DNA of 64,000 bases, taken from NCBI RefSeq assembly GCF_014287585.1, contig NZ_JACOOJ010000010.1:72056-136055 (forward strand). Reading direction: 5' to 3'. Positions 34,725 through 42,513 of this stretch are shown one piece after another. The notes beneath the pieces are model-generated. The model did no database searches and was not told the DNA's origin. It saw only the letters and a program-made list of their open reading frames with translations. The translations under genes and the position numbers were made by a program. Each line of letters starts with the position of its first letter. Position 1 is the first letter of the stretch. The stretch comes from Parabacteroides hominis. GTDB lineage: Bacteria > Bacteroidota > Bacteroidia > Bacteroidales > Tannerellaceae.

Positions 34725-35195
34725 ATGGCAGTGAGCTATATGACGAAAGATGGTTATGATAAGATTTTAGCTGAAATCAATTATCTGGAAACCGTGAAAC
34801 GTCCGGAAATATCTGCCCAGATTGCAGAGGCCCGTGACAAAGGAGATTTGTCTGAAAATGCTGAGTATGACGCAGCAAAGGAAGCACAAGGTATTATGGA
34901 AGCAAAGCTTGCCCAGTTGAAGGGCTTGATCTCTAATGCCCGCCTGATAGACGAAACTCGTGTTCAAACAGACGAAGTTCAGATCCTTAACAAGGTGAAG
35001 ATCAAGAACACCAAGAATAATGCAGTCATGACGTACACTTTGGTCTCAGATTCGGAAGCAAACCTGAAAGAAGGCAAGATTGCGGTCAGCACTCCGATTG
35101 CGCAGGGGCTGATGGGGAAAAAGGTAGGCGATATTGTGGAAATCAAAGTCCCATCCGGTATGATGAGCTTTGAAATTATGGATATATCGATTTAA
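34725..35195 (+). CDS. greA: Transcription elongation factor GreA
   Basis: 156 residues, the family's usual length. The N-terminal coiled coil has the conserved acidic tip GDLSENAEYDAAKE that enters the RNA polymerase secondary channel to stimulate cleavage of backtracked RNA. The C-terminal FKBP-like domain ends with GDIVEIKVPSGMMSFEI. A strong Shine-Dalgarno (AGGAGG, 34712-34717) fixes the start. It is transcribed with the HIT gene 12 bases downstream. Its leader holds a full intrinsic terminator, so expression is probably set by read-through. Confidence 0.97.
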   Translation: MAVSYMTKDGYDKILAEINYLETVKRPEISAQIAEARDKGDLSENAEYDAAKEAQGIMEAKLAQLKGLISNARLIDETRVQTDEVQILNKVKIKNTKNNAVMTYTLVSDSEANLKEGKIAVSTPIAQGLMGKKVGDIVEIKVPSGMMSFEIMDISI

Positions 35196-35207
35196 TAATA
35201 TAACGTT

Positions 35208-35603
35208 ATGGCATCTATATTCAGTAGGATTGTGGCGGGTGAGATCCCTTGCCATAAAGTTGCGGAAGACGAAGAGTTCTTCGCTTTTCTGGACATCAAC
35301 CCGGTAGCTGCCGGCCATACGCTGGTGATACCGAAAAAAGAGGTCGACTATATTTTCGACATAGATGATCCTATGCTCGGACGTATGATGGCATTTGCCA
35401 AACGGGTGGCTCGTGCACAGGAAGCTGCTATTCCCTGCAAACGGGTCGGTTTGGCTGTAATGGGTCTGGAAGTCCCTCATGCGCATATTCATTTAATTCC
35501 GATCCGGAAGGAGTCGGATATGTATTTTGGCGGAAAAAAAATGGAGGTTACCCAGGACGTGCTCGCAGACACCGCTGCACGGATAAGAAATGCCTTTAAA
35601 TAA
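35208..35603 (+). CDS. HIT family hydrolase (Hint-like)
   Basis: 131 residues. The histidine triad is visible as PHAHIHLIP, with the N-terminal FSRIVAGEIPCHKV and FLDINPVAAGHTLVIPK blocks of the Hint branch. Such proteins hydrolyse adenosine phosphoramidates and other AMP conjugates in the cytoplasm. It lies 12 bases after greA and ends before a strong terminator, so the two form an operon. The physiological substrate is not known for bacterial members. Confidence 0.93.
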   Translation: MASIFSRIVAGEIPCHKVAEDEEFFAFLDINPVAAGHTLVIPKKEVDYIFDIDDPMLGRMMAFAKRVARAQEAAIPCKRVGLAVMGLEVPHAHIHLIPIRKESDMYFGGKKMEVTQDVLADTAARIRNAFK

Positions 35604-35647
35604 ATGATGTAAAGTCTTTTTGATATAAAAACTTTATGTATATTTGT

Positions 35648-35698
35648 AACCGCTTCTTCCTCTGTATGACAATATTGAGAGGGAAGAAGCGGTTTTTT
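35648..35698 (+). terminator. Terminator of the greA-HIT operon
   Basis: A near-perfect 16-bp stem (35648-35663 with 35678-35694) followed by six T. Confidence 0.9.
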
Positions 35699-35744
35699 GG
35701 TAAAGATTCATTAGTGGTTTTTACTCATAAATTTGTTAACCTTA

Positions 35745-35784
35745 GAAGAAAGGCCCTCCTTGTGAAAGGACGGCCTTCTTTTTT
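35745..35784. terminator. Bidirectional terminator between convergent operons
   Basis: AGAAAGGCC and GGCCTTCT with an inner CTCC/GGAC stem, then six T on the plus strand. It lies 31 bases past the stop of the leftward GIN gene and may serve both directions. Confidence 0.7.
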
Positions 35785-35814
35785 AAACACACAATCATCG
35801 TTATACGCAATTTC

Positions 35815-36546
35815 TTAATCTACTTTGGTTATGGAACCGCTCCCGACAATGCTCTTTTCCTTTATCTCCGGATTCCCTTTGTACCGGATAGTTCCGCTTC
35901 CGGCCATTTTGGTGGATATTGCTTTATTTACGGTAATCTCGATATGGGTACTGCCGGCGGCCTTGCAATTAAGTTTTTCGGTTTCCAGGTCGAACGCTTT
36001 GATTTTGCAGCTACCGGCATTTTTCATGTTCATATTTTCTGTTTTACCGCTTAGATAGACCGTTCCGCTACCAGCAATTTCGCAATCTAAGCGAGTGATA
36101 GTGATAGAATCGGCTCTTATGGTTCCTCCTCCTGCAAATTTAATTTCCAGTTTGTCGCCGGTGATACCTTTGCCTAAGTCGCAATTGCCTCCGCCTGCCA
36201 TTTTAAACTTTTTCAGGGCGGTCGAGTTGGTTGTCACAATAAGGCGGGTAGGGTTGATGCCGGTATGCCTGTTTTTGGGGCGAACGACCAATTCTTTGCT
36301 ATTGGAATTGATTTCCAGGATATCCATGATATTCTGGTCTGTTTCAACTTTCAAATAGGGGGCGTCGTCCGATTGCATATACTTGAGGTCGATGTTTTCT
36401 CCCTCGATTTGTATCTCATCGTAATCCCCTATCGGGATTTCCTTGCTTACGACATTGCCGTCTCCGGAAACTTTGTTTATATGGCAGGAGCATAAAAGCC
36501 CTGCCATGAGCGTGAATGCCAGTATAAATGAATATGACTGTTTCAT
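35815..36546 (-). CDS. GIN-domain (DUF2807) lipoprotein
   Basis: 243 residues. Lipobox CSC after a signal peptide (MKQSYSFILAFTLMAGLL). The mature part is a DUF2807/head-GIN beta-helix: it begins GDGNVVSKEIPIGDYDEI and shows the repeated glycine turns AGGGNCD, AGGGTIR, AGSGTVY, AGSCKI, AGSTHIE, AGSGTIRY and VGSGSI. Such proteins are frequent in Bacteroidetes with PspC- and PadR-type partners; a role in envelope stress or adhesion is suggested but not proven. Third gene of the leftward PadR-PspC-GIN operon, 19 bases after PspC. Confidence 0.85.
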   Translation of the reverse strand: MKQSYSFILAFTLMAGLLCSCHINKVSGDGNVVSKEIPIGDYDEIQIEGENIDLKYMQSDDAPYLKVETDQNIMDILEINSNSKELVVRPKNRHTGINPTRLIVTTNSTALKKFKMAGGGNCDLGKGITGDKLEIKFAGGGTIRADSITITRLDCEIAGSGTVYLSGKTENMNMKNAGSCKIKAFDLETEKLNCKAAGSTHIEITVNKAISTKMAGSGTIRYKGNPEIKEKSIVGSGSITKVD

Positions 36547-36565
36547 AATCGTACTGTTTAATGGA

Positions 36566-37657
36566 TTATATATTGAAAAAATTATACCAGGGCAATGTGC
36601 TCCATCCGTTTATTCCGGTCTGATAGAAGTAGATGATGCATAGTACCACGGATACTAACCATAAGATCAGCAGCGTCCATTTTGCCGTGTTGGGCAATGG
36701 CTTTGCTTTGAACAACTGCATGCAGATTGCATATACCAGGGCAAAGATAGGGATGCCGATCAGCAGGATGAAACCGATACATCCCATGATGGCCAATGGA
36801 ATAGGCGCTCCCGCTATCAGATCGGCTCCGAATGGCGACAATTGATATAGGAAGCCTGTACCTCCGGCAATAAGGGCAAAGGTGACGACAACCAATATAA
36901 AGGCAACAAGCAATAATGGCGGCAGCAGAATGATCCCGATCAGTATGGCCAGGAATTTGAGGATGAAACCTACCACGCCGACAAACAAGTCTGCTAATTT
37001 TTGCAGAAAGCTTCTCGGCTTGTCGGAACTCATATAATCATTTACATTATTGCTAACCTTCTCGAAACCGTCCGTAACCGTTTTGCCTATGTTTTCGAGG
37101 GTGACACTTTGTCCGCGCATCATCAGCTTGTCGGCTGCGGTCCGTGCCAATGGCATTACCAGCCATAATATAAGGTACAGGATGATGATCGGTGCATAAG
37201 GAATGAAAAGCAGGATAATCATGGCAAGGCGTACGGCCGTCACATCCCATCCCATATAAGCGGCGATACCGCCGGCTACACCTCCCAATACCCGGTTATC
37301 CGGATCGCGCATCAGCTTTTTCGGACCTCTGGGGATTTCTTCTTCCTGGAAGGCGTGCGTTTTGGCTTCTTCCTTATATTCTTTTTCTTCTTCACCTTCG
37401 AACAATTCTTCCGGCTTGCCCATGCGCTTGATCACTTCTTCGACATGCTCGATCGTGATCACTTCATGGCCCAGCCGAACCCGTTCGTTGAACAGTTCGG
37501 AGATACGCATTTCAAAATCGTTCATAATTTCTTCCGAACCCTCTTCTTTGCGGAAGTGGATGCGGAGGTTTGCCAGATATTTATCGAGCAGTTGATATGC
37601 ATCTTCGTCAATGTGGAAAACCGTTCCTCCCAAATTAACTGTCAGTGTCTTCTTCAT
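36566..37657 (-). CDS. PspC-domain membrane protein
   Basis: 363 residues. The first 115 residues are cytoplasmic and charged (including EEGSEEIMNDFEMRISELFN), resembling the N-terminal region common to Bacteroidetes PspC fusions. The PspC domain follows (LMRDPDNRVLGGVAGGIAAY, MGWDVTAVRLAMIILLF). The C-terminal part has four or five further membrane helices (about 220-245, 250-275, 285-315 and 328-347). PspC proteins sense or respond to inner-membrane stress. It is 12 bases downstream of the padR-like gene, so the operon is probably controlled by that regulator. Confidence 0.88.
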   Translation of the reverse strand: MKKTLTVNLGGTVFHIDEDAYQLLDKYLANLRIHFRKEEGSEEIMNDFEMRISELFNERVRLGHEVITIEHVEEVIKRMGKPEELFEGEEEKEYKEEAKTHAFQEEEIPRGPKKLMRDPDNRVLGGVAGGIAAYMGWDVTAVRLAMIILLFIPYAPIIILYLILWLVMPLARTAADKLMMRGQSVTLENIGKTVTDGFEKVSNNVNDYMSSDKPRSFLQKLADLFVGVVGFILKFLAILIGIILLPPLLLVAFILVVVTFALIAGGTGFLYQLSPFGADLIAGAPIPLAIMGCIGFILLIGIPIFALVYAICMQLFKAKPLPNTAKWTLLILWLVSVVLCIIYFYQTGINGWSTLPWYNFFNI

Positions 37658-37669
37658 TGTTTTCTGATT

Positions 37670-37996
37670 TTAATTGTTTCTGATGTGGTTTATTGTATCG
37701 TTCAGTTCCTGCCAGGATGTTTCCAGTTCCCCAAGGAATTCTTCTCCCTTCGGGGTGAGCTGGTAATACTTGCGAGGCGGTCCTTGAGTAGATTCTATCC
37801 ACTGGTAACTTAACAGTTCGCTGTTCTTTAATCTTGTCAACAGAGGATATAGGGTCCCTTCCACTACGATCAATTTAGCTTCCTGTAACTTCTGGATAAT
37901 GTCAGAGGTATACGCCGGCTCTTTTTTGAGGAGCAATAGGATACAATATTCCAATGTCCCCTTTCTCATTTGTGATTTTACGTTCTCTGCATTCAT
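37670..37996 (-). CDS. PadR-family transcriptional regulator
   Basis: 108 residues, typical of the short PadR-s2 type. The winged-helix domain is recognisable from YCILLLLKKEPAYTSDIIQK to VVEGTLYPLLTRLKNSELL, with the family's wing (PPRKYYQLTPKGEEFL), followed by a C-terminal dimerisation helix. It leads the operon with PspC and GIN genes. The promoter just upstream overlaps an inverted repeat with ATGTA/TACAT ends, the type of operator PadR proteins bind, so auto-repression is likely. The inducing signal is unknown. Confidence 0.92.
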   Translation of the reverse strand: MNAENVKSQMRKGTLEYCILLLLKKEPAYTSDIIQKLQEAKLIVVEGTLYPLLTRLKNSELLSYQWIESTQGPPRKYYQLTPKGEEFLGELETSWQELNDTINHIRNN

Positions 37997-38015
37997 TTTA
38001 TTTTGTTTTACGCTA

Positions 38016-38051
38016 CAAATATATGTATTGCCTATGTACTATGCAATACAT
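38016..38051 (-). promoter_or_regulatory. Promoter and PadR-type operator of the padR-pspC-gin operon
   Basis: Minus strand: TTG (38044-38046), 20 bases, TATATTTG (38016-38023). The spacer is enclosed by an inverted repeat with perfect 8-base arms, ATGTATTG (38023-38030) and CAATACAT (38044-38051). A bound dimer would cover both promoter boxes. Confidence 0.7.
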
Positions 38052-38149
38052 ACTACTATGTTTATCCTAAATTAACATTAATATTGCACAAATCGGACGT
38101 TTTTGTGTAAAAAATAGGCTAATCTCATGACAAATAGAATAGAAAACTG

Positions 38150-38157
38150 TACTTTTG
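38150..38157 (+). promoter_or_regulatory. Candidate -7 box of the acyl-CoA ligase gene
   Basis: TACTTTTG, full consensus match, 25 bases before the ATG. The -33 box is not clear. Confidence 0.4.
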
Positions 38158-38182
38158 CACCATCAATTCAAAACAAAGAATT

Positions 38183-40003
38183 ATGATTTACTACCATTAT
38201 GCCGAATTGGTTCATCGACAGGCAGAAAAATATGGTTCCCGTACTGCATTGAAACATCGTGATAATGCAACCGGGAAATGGTTAAAAATATCTTGGAAGG
38301 AATTCTCTGAAAAAGTGATGCTTACGGCTAAGGCAATGGCCGAATTCGGGATAGGAGTACAGGAGAATATCGGGGTTTATTCGCAGAATATGCCACAATG
38401 CTTTTATACGGATTTCGGAGCATACGCGAACCGTGTGGTTTCTATTCCGATGTACGCGACAAATTCTCCGGGACAGATCGAGTATATAATCAATGATGCC
38501 CATATACATACTTTGTTTGTCGGCGAACAGTTGCAGTATAATAATGCATTCAAGGTGCAGAAAGATTCTCAATACCTGAAGCGCCTGGTTGTGTTTGATC
38601 CGGCTGTCAAGTTGAACCCGGAAGACAAGGCTTCGATTTATTTTGACGATTTCCTGCGGCTGGGCGATAATGCGCATGCCGAGACAACGGTAAAGATCCG
38701 CATGAACGAAGCGGTCCCGGAAGACCTGGCTACCATTATATATACTTCCGGGACGACCGGCGAGTCGAAAGGGGTGATGCTCCCTCATTCCAGTTATCTG
38801 GAAGCCATGCGTATCCATGACATCCGTCTCCCGATGGTAACGGATAAGGACCTTTCCATGTGCTTCCTGCCGCTGACTCATATTTTTGAAAAGGCGTGGT
38901 CTTACTATTGCCTGCATAAGGGAGTGGTGATTGCGATCAATCAAGATCCTAAAATGATCCAGAAGACATTGCCGGAGGTACATCCTACATTGATGTGCAA
39001 CGTCCCTCGTTTCTGGGAGAAGGTATATTCCGGTGTGCACGAAAAGATCAACTCGTCGTCTCCCGCCATGAAGAAAATATTTTTGGATGCTATCGAAACC
39101 GGACGCAAGTATAACCTGGAATATAAGAATAAAGGCATCCCGGCTCCTTGCGGGTTGAAGCTGAAGTTCGGAATGTATAATAAGACCGTTTTCAATTTGC
39201 TGAAACGGGTGTTAGGGATCGAACGCGGCCGTTTTTTCCCGGTGGCCGGTGCGCCGCTTTCGGATACGGTCAATGAGTTTTTGCAGTCTGTCAATATCCC
39301 TATTGTGTATGGTTACGGTTTGAGCGAGACGACGGCGACCGTCTGTTTCTATCCTGAAATCGGATTTCAGTTCGGTTCGATCGGGGAAGTCATGCCGGAT
39401 GTACAGGTACGGATCGATCCGGAGAATAGCGAGATCCTGGTAAAAGGCAAGACTGTGATGTCCGGTTACTATAATAAACCGGCTGAGAATGAGAAGGCGT
39501 TTACAGAAGACGGCTACTTCCGCACGGGAGATGCCGGGCGTATGGAAGGGAACACGTTGTTCTTTACCGAACGTATCAAAGACTTGTATAAAACGTCGAA
39601 TGGCAAATACATCGCTCCGCAAGCGATTGAAATGGTTATGAGCGGTGACCAATATATCGAACAGATTGCTGTTATCGGTGACCAGCGTAAGTTTGTCAGT
39701 GCGTTGATCGTTCCCGCTTATCCGTTACTGGAAAAATATGCCGAAGAAAAGGGACTATCTGCCGGTAGCCGGGAAGAGCTTGTCCGGAATAAGGAAATCC
39801 TTCGCCTGATCGAGACACATATAGAGGAAAACCAGAAGAACCTGGCTTCTTATGAGAAGATCAAGCGTTTCACCTTGTTGCCTGAACCTTTTGCGATGGG
39901 GTGCGAACTGACGGATACGCTCAAGCTCCGCCGTTCTGTTATTTTGAAGAAATACGCGGATTCAATCGAAAAGATGTATGAAGAAGTTTCGACTCCTTCC
40001 TGA
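38183..40003 (+). CDS. Long-chain fatty acid-CoA ligase (AMP-forming)
   Basis: 606 residues. ANL-superfamily adenylating enzyme: the P-loop motif is IIYTSGTTGESKGVMLPHSS, the acyl-adenylate motif is YGYGLSETTATV, and the hinge/ribose region is GYFRTGDAGRMEGN followed by a catalytic Lys region near KLRRSVILKKYA. Length and the N-terminal block fit the long-chain (FAA1/FadD15-like) branch common in Bacteroidetes, which activates fatty acids for phospholipid synthesis. It is monocistronic, with a terminator 27 bases after the stop. Confidence 0.92.
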   Translation: MIYYHYAELVHRQAEKYGSRTALKHRDNATGKWLKISWKEFSEKVMLTAKAMAEFGIGVQENIGVYSQNMPQCFYTDFGAYANRVVSIPMYATNSPGQIEYIINDAHIHTLFVGEQLQYNNAFKVQKDSQYLKRLVVFDPAVKLNPEDKASIYFDDFLRLGDNAHAETTVKIRMNEAVPEDLATIIYTSGTTGESKGVMLPHSSYLEAMRIHDIRLPMVTDKDLSMCFLPLTHIFEKAWSYYCLHKGVVIAINQDPKMIQKTLPEVHPTLMCNVPRFWEKVYSGVHEKINSSSPAMKKIFLDAIETGRKYNLEYKNKGIPAPCGLKLKFGMYNKTVFNLLKRVLGIERGRFFPVAGAPLSDTVNEFLQSVNIPIVYGYGLSETTATVCFYPEIGFQFGSIGEVMPDVQVRIDPENSEILVKGKTVMSGYYNKPAENEKAFTEDGYFRTGDAGRMEGNTLFFTERIKDLYKTSNGKYIAPQAIEMVMSGDQYIEQIAVIGDQRKFVSALIVPAYPLLEKYAEEKGLSAGSREELVRNKEILRLIETHIEENQKNLASYEKIKRFTLLPEPFAMGCELTDTLKLRRSVILKKYADSIEKMYEEVSTPS

Positions 40004-40029
40004 TCATCCTTGGGAAGCGTGGCGATAAC

Positions 40030-40066
40030 AAAAGCCCGACGGGAAATAAACTCCCCGTCGGGCTTT
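40030..40066 (+). terminator. Terminator of the acyl-CoA ligase gene
   Basis: AAAAGCCCGACGGG pairs with CCCGTCGGGCTTTT around an 8- to 10-base loop. Confidence 0.9.
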
Positions 40067-40190
40067 TGTCATTTCGGTAGAAAAAAGAGGAGTCTTGTGA
40101 GCAAATAGAAACGTTAAAAAATATTACTATTGCGGCTGATTCCGAATACATGCGGTAGAAATCCGATTTAGATGGGGTAGTAGTGACATT

Positions 40191-40219
40191 TTGATAGTCA
40201 GGAAAATTGAGTATCTTTG
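40191..40219 (+). promoter_or_regulatory. Promoter of prfB
   Basis: TTG (40191-40193), 18 bases, TATCTTTG (40212-40219). Predicted start near 40226, 22 bases before the ATG. Confidence 0.6.
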
Positions 40220-40247
40220 CCGGACAAATTTAAAAACAAGAATTTTT

Positions 40248-41373
40248 ATGATCACATCAGACCAACTACACAATGTGTTGGAGCGCGAGCAAGCGCTGAG
40301 GGGGTATCTTTGACATAGATGGTAAGACCATCCAGTTAGAAGAAGAAGAGTTGCGCACTCATGATCCCGGTTTCTGGGAAGATGCCAAACGGGCAGAAGT
40401 CCAGATGAAGAAAGTAAAAGAACTGAAAAAGTGGATCGAACTTTACAACGAGGTTCATGCTGCAGCGGAAGAATTGCAGTTGGCTTATGATTATGTAAAA
40501 GAAGGGATCGTCAGCGAAGAAGAAGTTGATGAGGCTTATGGCAAAGCCATCCAGTTGGTGGAAAGCCTGGAATTCCGCAATATGTTGCGCCAGGAAGCCG
40601 ACCAGATGAGTTGTGTGCTGAAGATCAACTCCGGTGCCGGCGGTACGGAAAGCCAGGACTGGGCTTCCATGTTGCTCCGTATGTATACGCGTTGGGCGGA
40701 GTCGAACGGATATAAGATTTCCGTCGCCAACTACCAGGAAGGAGATGAGGCCGGTATTAAGACGGCGACTCTCAACATCGAGGGCGACTATGCTTACGGG
40801 TATTTGAAGGGCGAAAACGGCGTGCATCGTCTGGTTCGTGTCTCTCCTTATAATGCACAAGGCAAGCGAATGACTTCATTTGCTTCTGTCTTTGTAACCC
40901 CGCTGGTCGACGATACGATCGAGGTGAAGATCGATCAGGCTGCCATCTCCTGGGATACGTTCCGTTCGGGAGGGGCCGGTGGGCAGAATGTGAACAAGGT
41001 GGAATCCGGCGTACGTCTGCGCTATCAGTTTAAAGATCCTTACACGGGCGAGGAAGAAGAAATCCTGATCGAGAATACGGAAACCCGCGACCAACCCAAG
41101 AACCGCGAGAACGCGATGCGACAGTTGCGCTCGATCTTGTACGATAAGGAATTGCAACATCGTATGGAAGAACAGGCGAAGGTGGAAGCCGGGAAGAAGA
41201 AGATCGAATGGGGTTCCCAGATCCGTAGCTACGTGTTCGACGACCGCCGTGTGAAAGATCATCGGACGAACTATCAGACATCCGACGTCAACGGTGTGAT
41301 GGATGGTAAAATCGATGATTTCATCAAGGCTTACCTGATGGAGTTCGGTGCAGAGGAATCTGCTGAAAAGTAA
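40248..41373 (+). CDS. prfB: Peptide chain release factor 2, with programmed +1 frameshift
   Basis: 374 residues after frameshifting. A 21-codon first frame begins at ATG 40248 and ends in an in-frame TGA at 40311-40313. Reading CTT then shifting one base gives GAC and continues in the second frame to 41373. The second part has the GGQ motif (244-246) that triggers peptide release. The stop-codon recognition tripeptide, SPF in E. coli, reads SPY (199-201). RF2 reads UGA and UAA; low RF2 lets ribosomes pause at its own UGA and frameshift, which autoregulates the gene. Automatic annotation may miss the first 21 codons or call a pseudogene. Confidence 0.95.
40298..40314 (+). promoter_or_regulatory. 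prfB programmed frameshift site
   Basis: AGGGGGTATCTTTGAC (40298-40313): an internal Shine-Dalgarno-like AGGGGG, 3 bases, then the slippery CTT TGA. It is identical to the E. coli element. Confidence 0.93.
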
Positions 41374-41389
41374 GTTTTCTACATTAACA

Positions 41390-41421
41390 TTTGCATATCT
41401 CGATTATAAATCGTAATATTG
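41390..41421 (+). promoter_or_regulatory. Promoter of the tRNA gene
   Basis: TTTG (41390-41393), 20 bases, TAATATTG (41414-41421; one mismatch to TAnnTTTG). The tRNA starts 29 bases on. Confidence 0.6.
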
Positions 41422-41450
41422 CACCCGATTTCAGAGCCACGCTCTGAACA

Positions 41451-41524
41451 GGTCCTATAGCTCAGTTGGTTAGAGCACCTGACTCATAATCAGGGAGTCC
41501 TTGGTTCAAGCCCAAGTGGGACCA
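41451..41524 (+). tRNA. tRNA with CAU anticodon (Met, or Ile2 read through lysidine)
   Basis: A full cloverleaf: acceptor GGTCCTA/TGGGACC, D arm AGCTCAGTTGGTTAGAGC, anticodon stem CCTGA/TCAGG with loop CTCATAA, and T arm with GGTTCAAGCC. The 3' CCA is not encoded. The anticodon CAT alone cannot separate elongator Met from Ile2. C4-G69 and C5-G68, favoured by the lysidine synthetase TilS in E. coli, lean toward Ile2, but weakly. Confidence 0.9.
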
Positions 41525-41542
41525 CTTTTAATAATGGTTTAC

Positions 41543-41580
41543 AAAAGGAGATTGCCTATAGCAGGCGGTCTCCTTTTTTT
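41543..41580 (+). terminator. Terminator of the tRNA gene
   Basis: AAAAGGAGA pairs with TCTCCTTTT, with an inner CCT/AGG stem, followed by a T run. Confidence 0.85.
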
Positions 41581-41736
41581 ATTTTGCAGATGTTCAGTTG
41601 TTTATGTTGTTCTCCGGAATAAGTGTTTTAACGAATTATTGGTTGTGGATGTAGGTAATTAGCATAAATGTAGGTAAGAAGATGGCGACTTATCGGATTT
41701 ATCAAAAGGGGGAAAACGCCAAGGCTCTTATGTAGG

Positions 41737-41840
41737 AACATTATAATAAAATAATAATATTATAATGTTATTATTATGTTCTTCCCGGAGTTAGTCGTAT
41801 ATTTGCGGTGTAATACCATATCCCTGTAAAAAGTGATATG
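41737..41840 (+). promoter_or_regulatory. mazEF promoter with two inverted repeats (candidate operators)
   Basis: A perfect inverted repeat with 12-base arms (41737-41748 and 41758-41769) lies upstream of a -7 box TATATTTG (41798-41805). A second with 6-base arms CATATC/GATATG (41817-41840) lies just past it, at the expected start. MazE-MazF complexes repress their own promoters through such palindromes. Confidence 0.55.
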
Positions 41841-41879
41841 ATAAATGTAATAATAAACTAACACACGGAGGTTTGAAAG

Positions 41880-42128
41880 ATGGAAAGTAAAATCATTAAA
41901 GTGGGTACATCATTAGGACTAATCATTCCTGGACTTATGGTAAAGGAGTGTGATTTGAAATATGGCTCCAAAATAGAAATTGAACTAAAAAAAGGTGAAC
42001 TGATAATTAAGAAGAAGGACTCAGTTCGAGAAGGTTGGGATGAAGCGTTTGCGCAATATGCAAAGGAAGGCGAAGACAAACAATTTCTGCCTGATGTTCT
42101 CGACTCTGAAGCTGATATGCTTTTGTAA
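41880..42128 (+). CDS. mazE: MazE-type antitoxin (AbrB/SpoVT fold)
   Basis: 82 residues. The N-terminal 45 residues are a swapped-hairpin AbrB domain (KIIKVGTSLGLIIPGLMVKE, KYGSKIEIELKKGELIIKKK) for DNA binding. The acidic, Asp/Glu-rich tail would wrap the toxin. A Shine-Dalgarno (GGAGG near 41867) precedes the start. The mazF gene follows after 46 bases. Together they form a type II toxin-antitoxin module, next to a tRNA gene, and AT-richer than the neighbouring housekeeping genes. Confidence 0.85.
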   Translation: MESKIIKVGTSLGLIIPGLMVKECDLKYGSKIEIELKKGELIIKKKDSVREGWDEAFAQYAKEGEDKQFLPDVLDSEADMLL

Positions 42129-42174
42129 TCTTTTGCGGGTATGTTACTACAATAAATTATATCTAATTAAAAAA

Positions 42175-42513
42175 ATGTCTATGAACAGGTCTGAAATTTA
42201 TACTGTGAATCTTGATCCGACGATTGGGACCGAAATAAAGAAAACAAGACCGTGCGTAATTGTTTCTCCTGATGAGATGAATGCGCACCTTTTGACCGTT
42301 CAAGTAGTCCCCTTGACCTCGAAGGAAAGGAATATACCTTCAAGGGTGAAGATAGCATCTGCTTTGGCATCAGGATTAAAAGCTGATAGCTTTGCTGCTT
42401 TAGATCAACTTAAAACGATTGATAAACAAAGATGTGTGTCTTTCATTGGTAAAATATCCGAAGCTGAAGCTATGGAGATAGCTGATGTTTTATGTAAAAT
42501 GTATCAGTATTAG
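42175..42513 (+). CDS. mazF: MazF/PemK-type toxin endoribonuclease
   Basis: 112 residues from the start after the AbrB gene (a second Met is at 42181). The PemK/MazF barrel is clear: EIYTVNLDPTIGTEIKKTRP with the catalytic-loop Arg, CVIVSPDEMN, then VQVVPLTSKER and the C-terminal helix EAEAMEIADVLCKMY. MazF cuts single-stranded RNA at short motifs, slowing growth when the antitoxin decays. Its stop overlaps the convergent efflux gene by 4 bases, so no terminator separates them. Confidence 0.9.
   Translation: MSMNRSEIYTVNLDPTIGTEIKKTRPCVIVSPDEMNAHLLTVQVVPLTSKERNIPSRVKIASALASGLKADSFAALDQLKTIDKQRCVSFIGKISEAEAMEIADVLCKMYQY

Noticed and set aside
35639..35646. TATATTTG promoter-like box before the greA-HIT terminator
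   Set aside because: The only TTTG is 16 bases upstream, too close, and transcription would begin inside the terminator hairpin.
40351..41373. prfB as a pseudogene broken by an early stop
   Set aside because: The in-frame TGA is the conserved programmed frameshift site; the product is complete.
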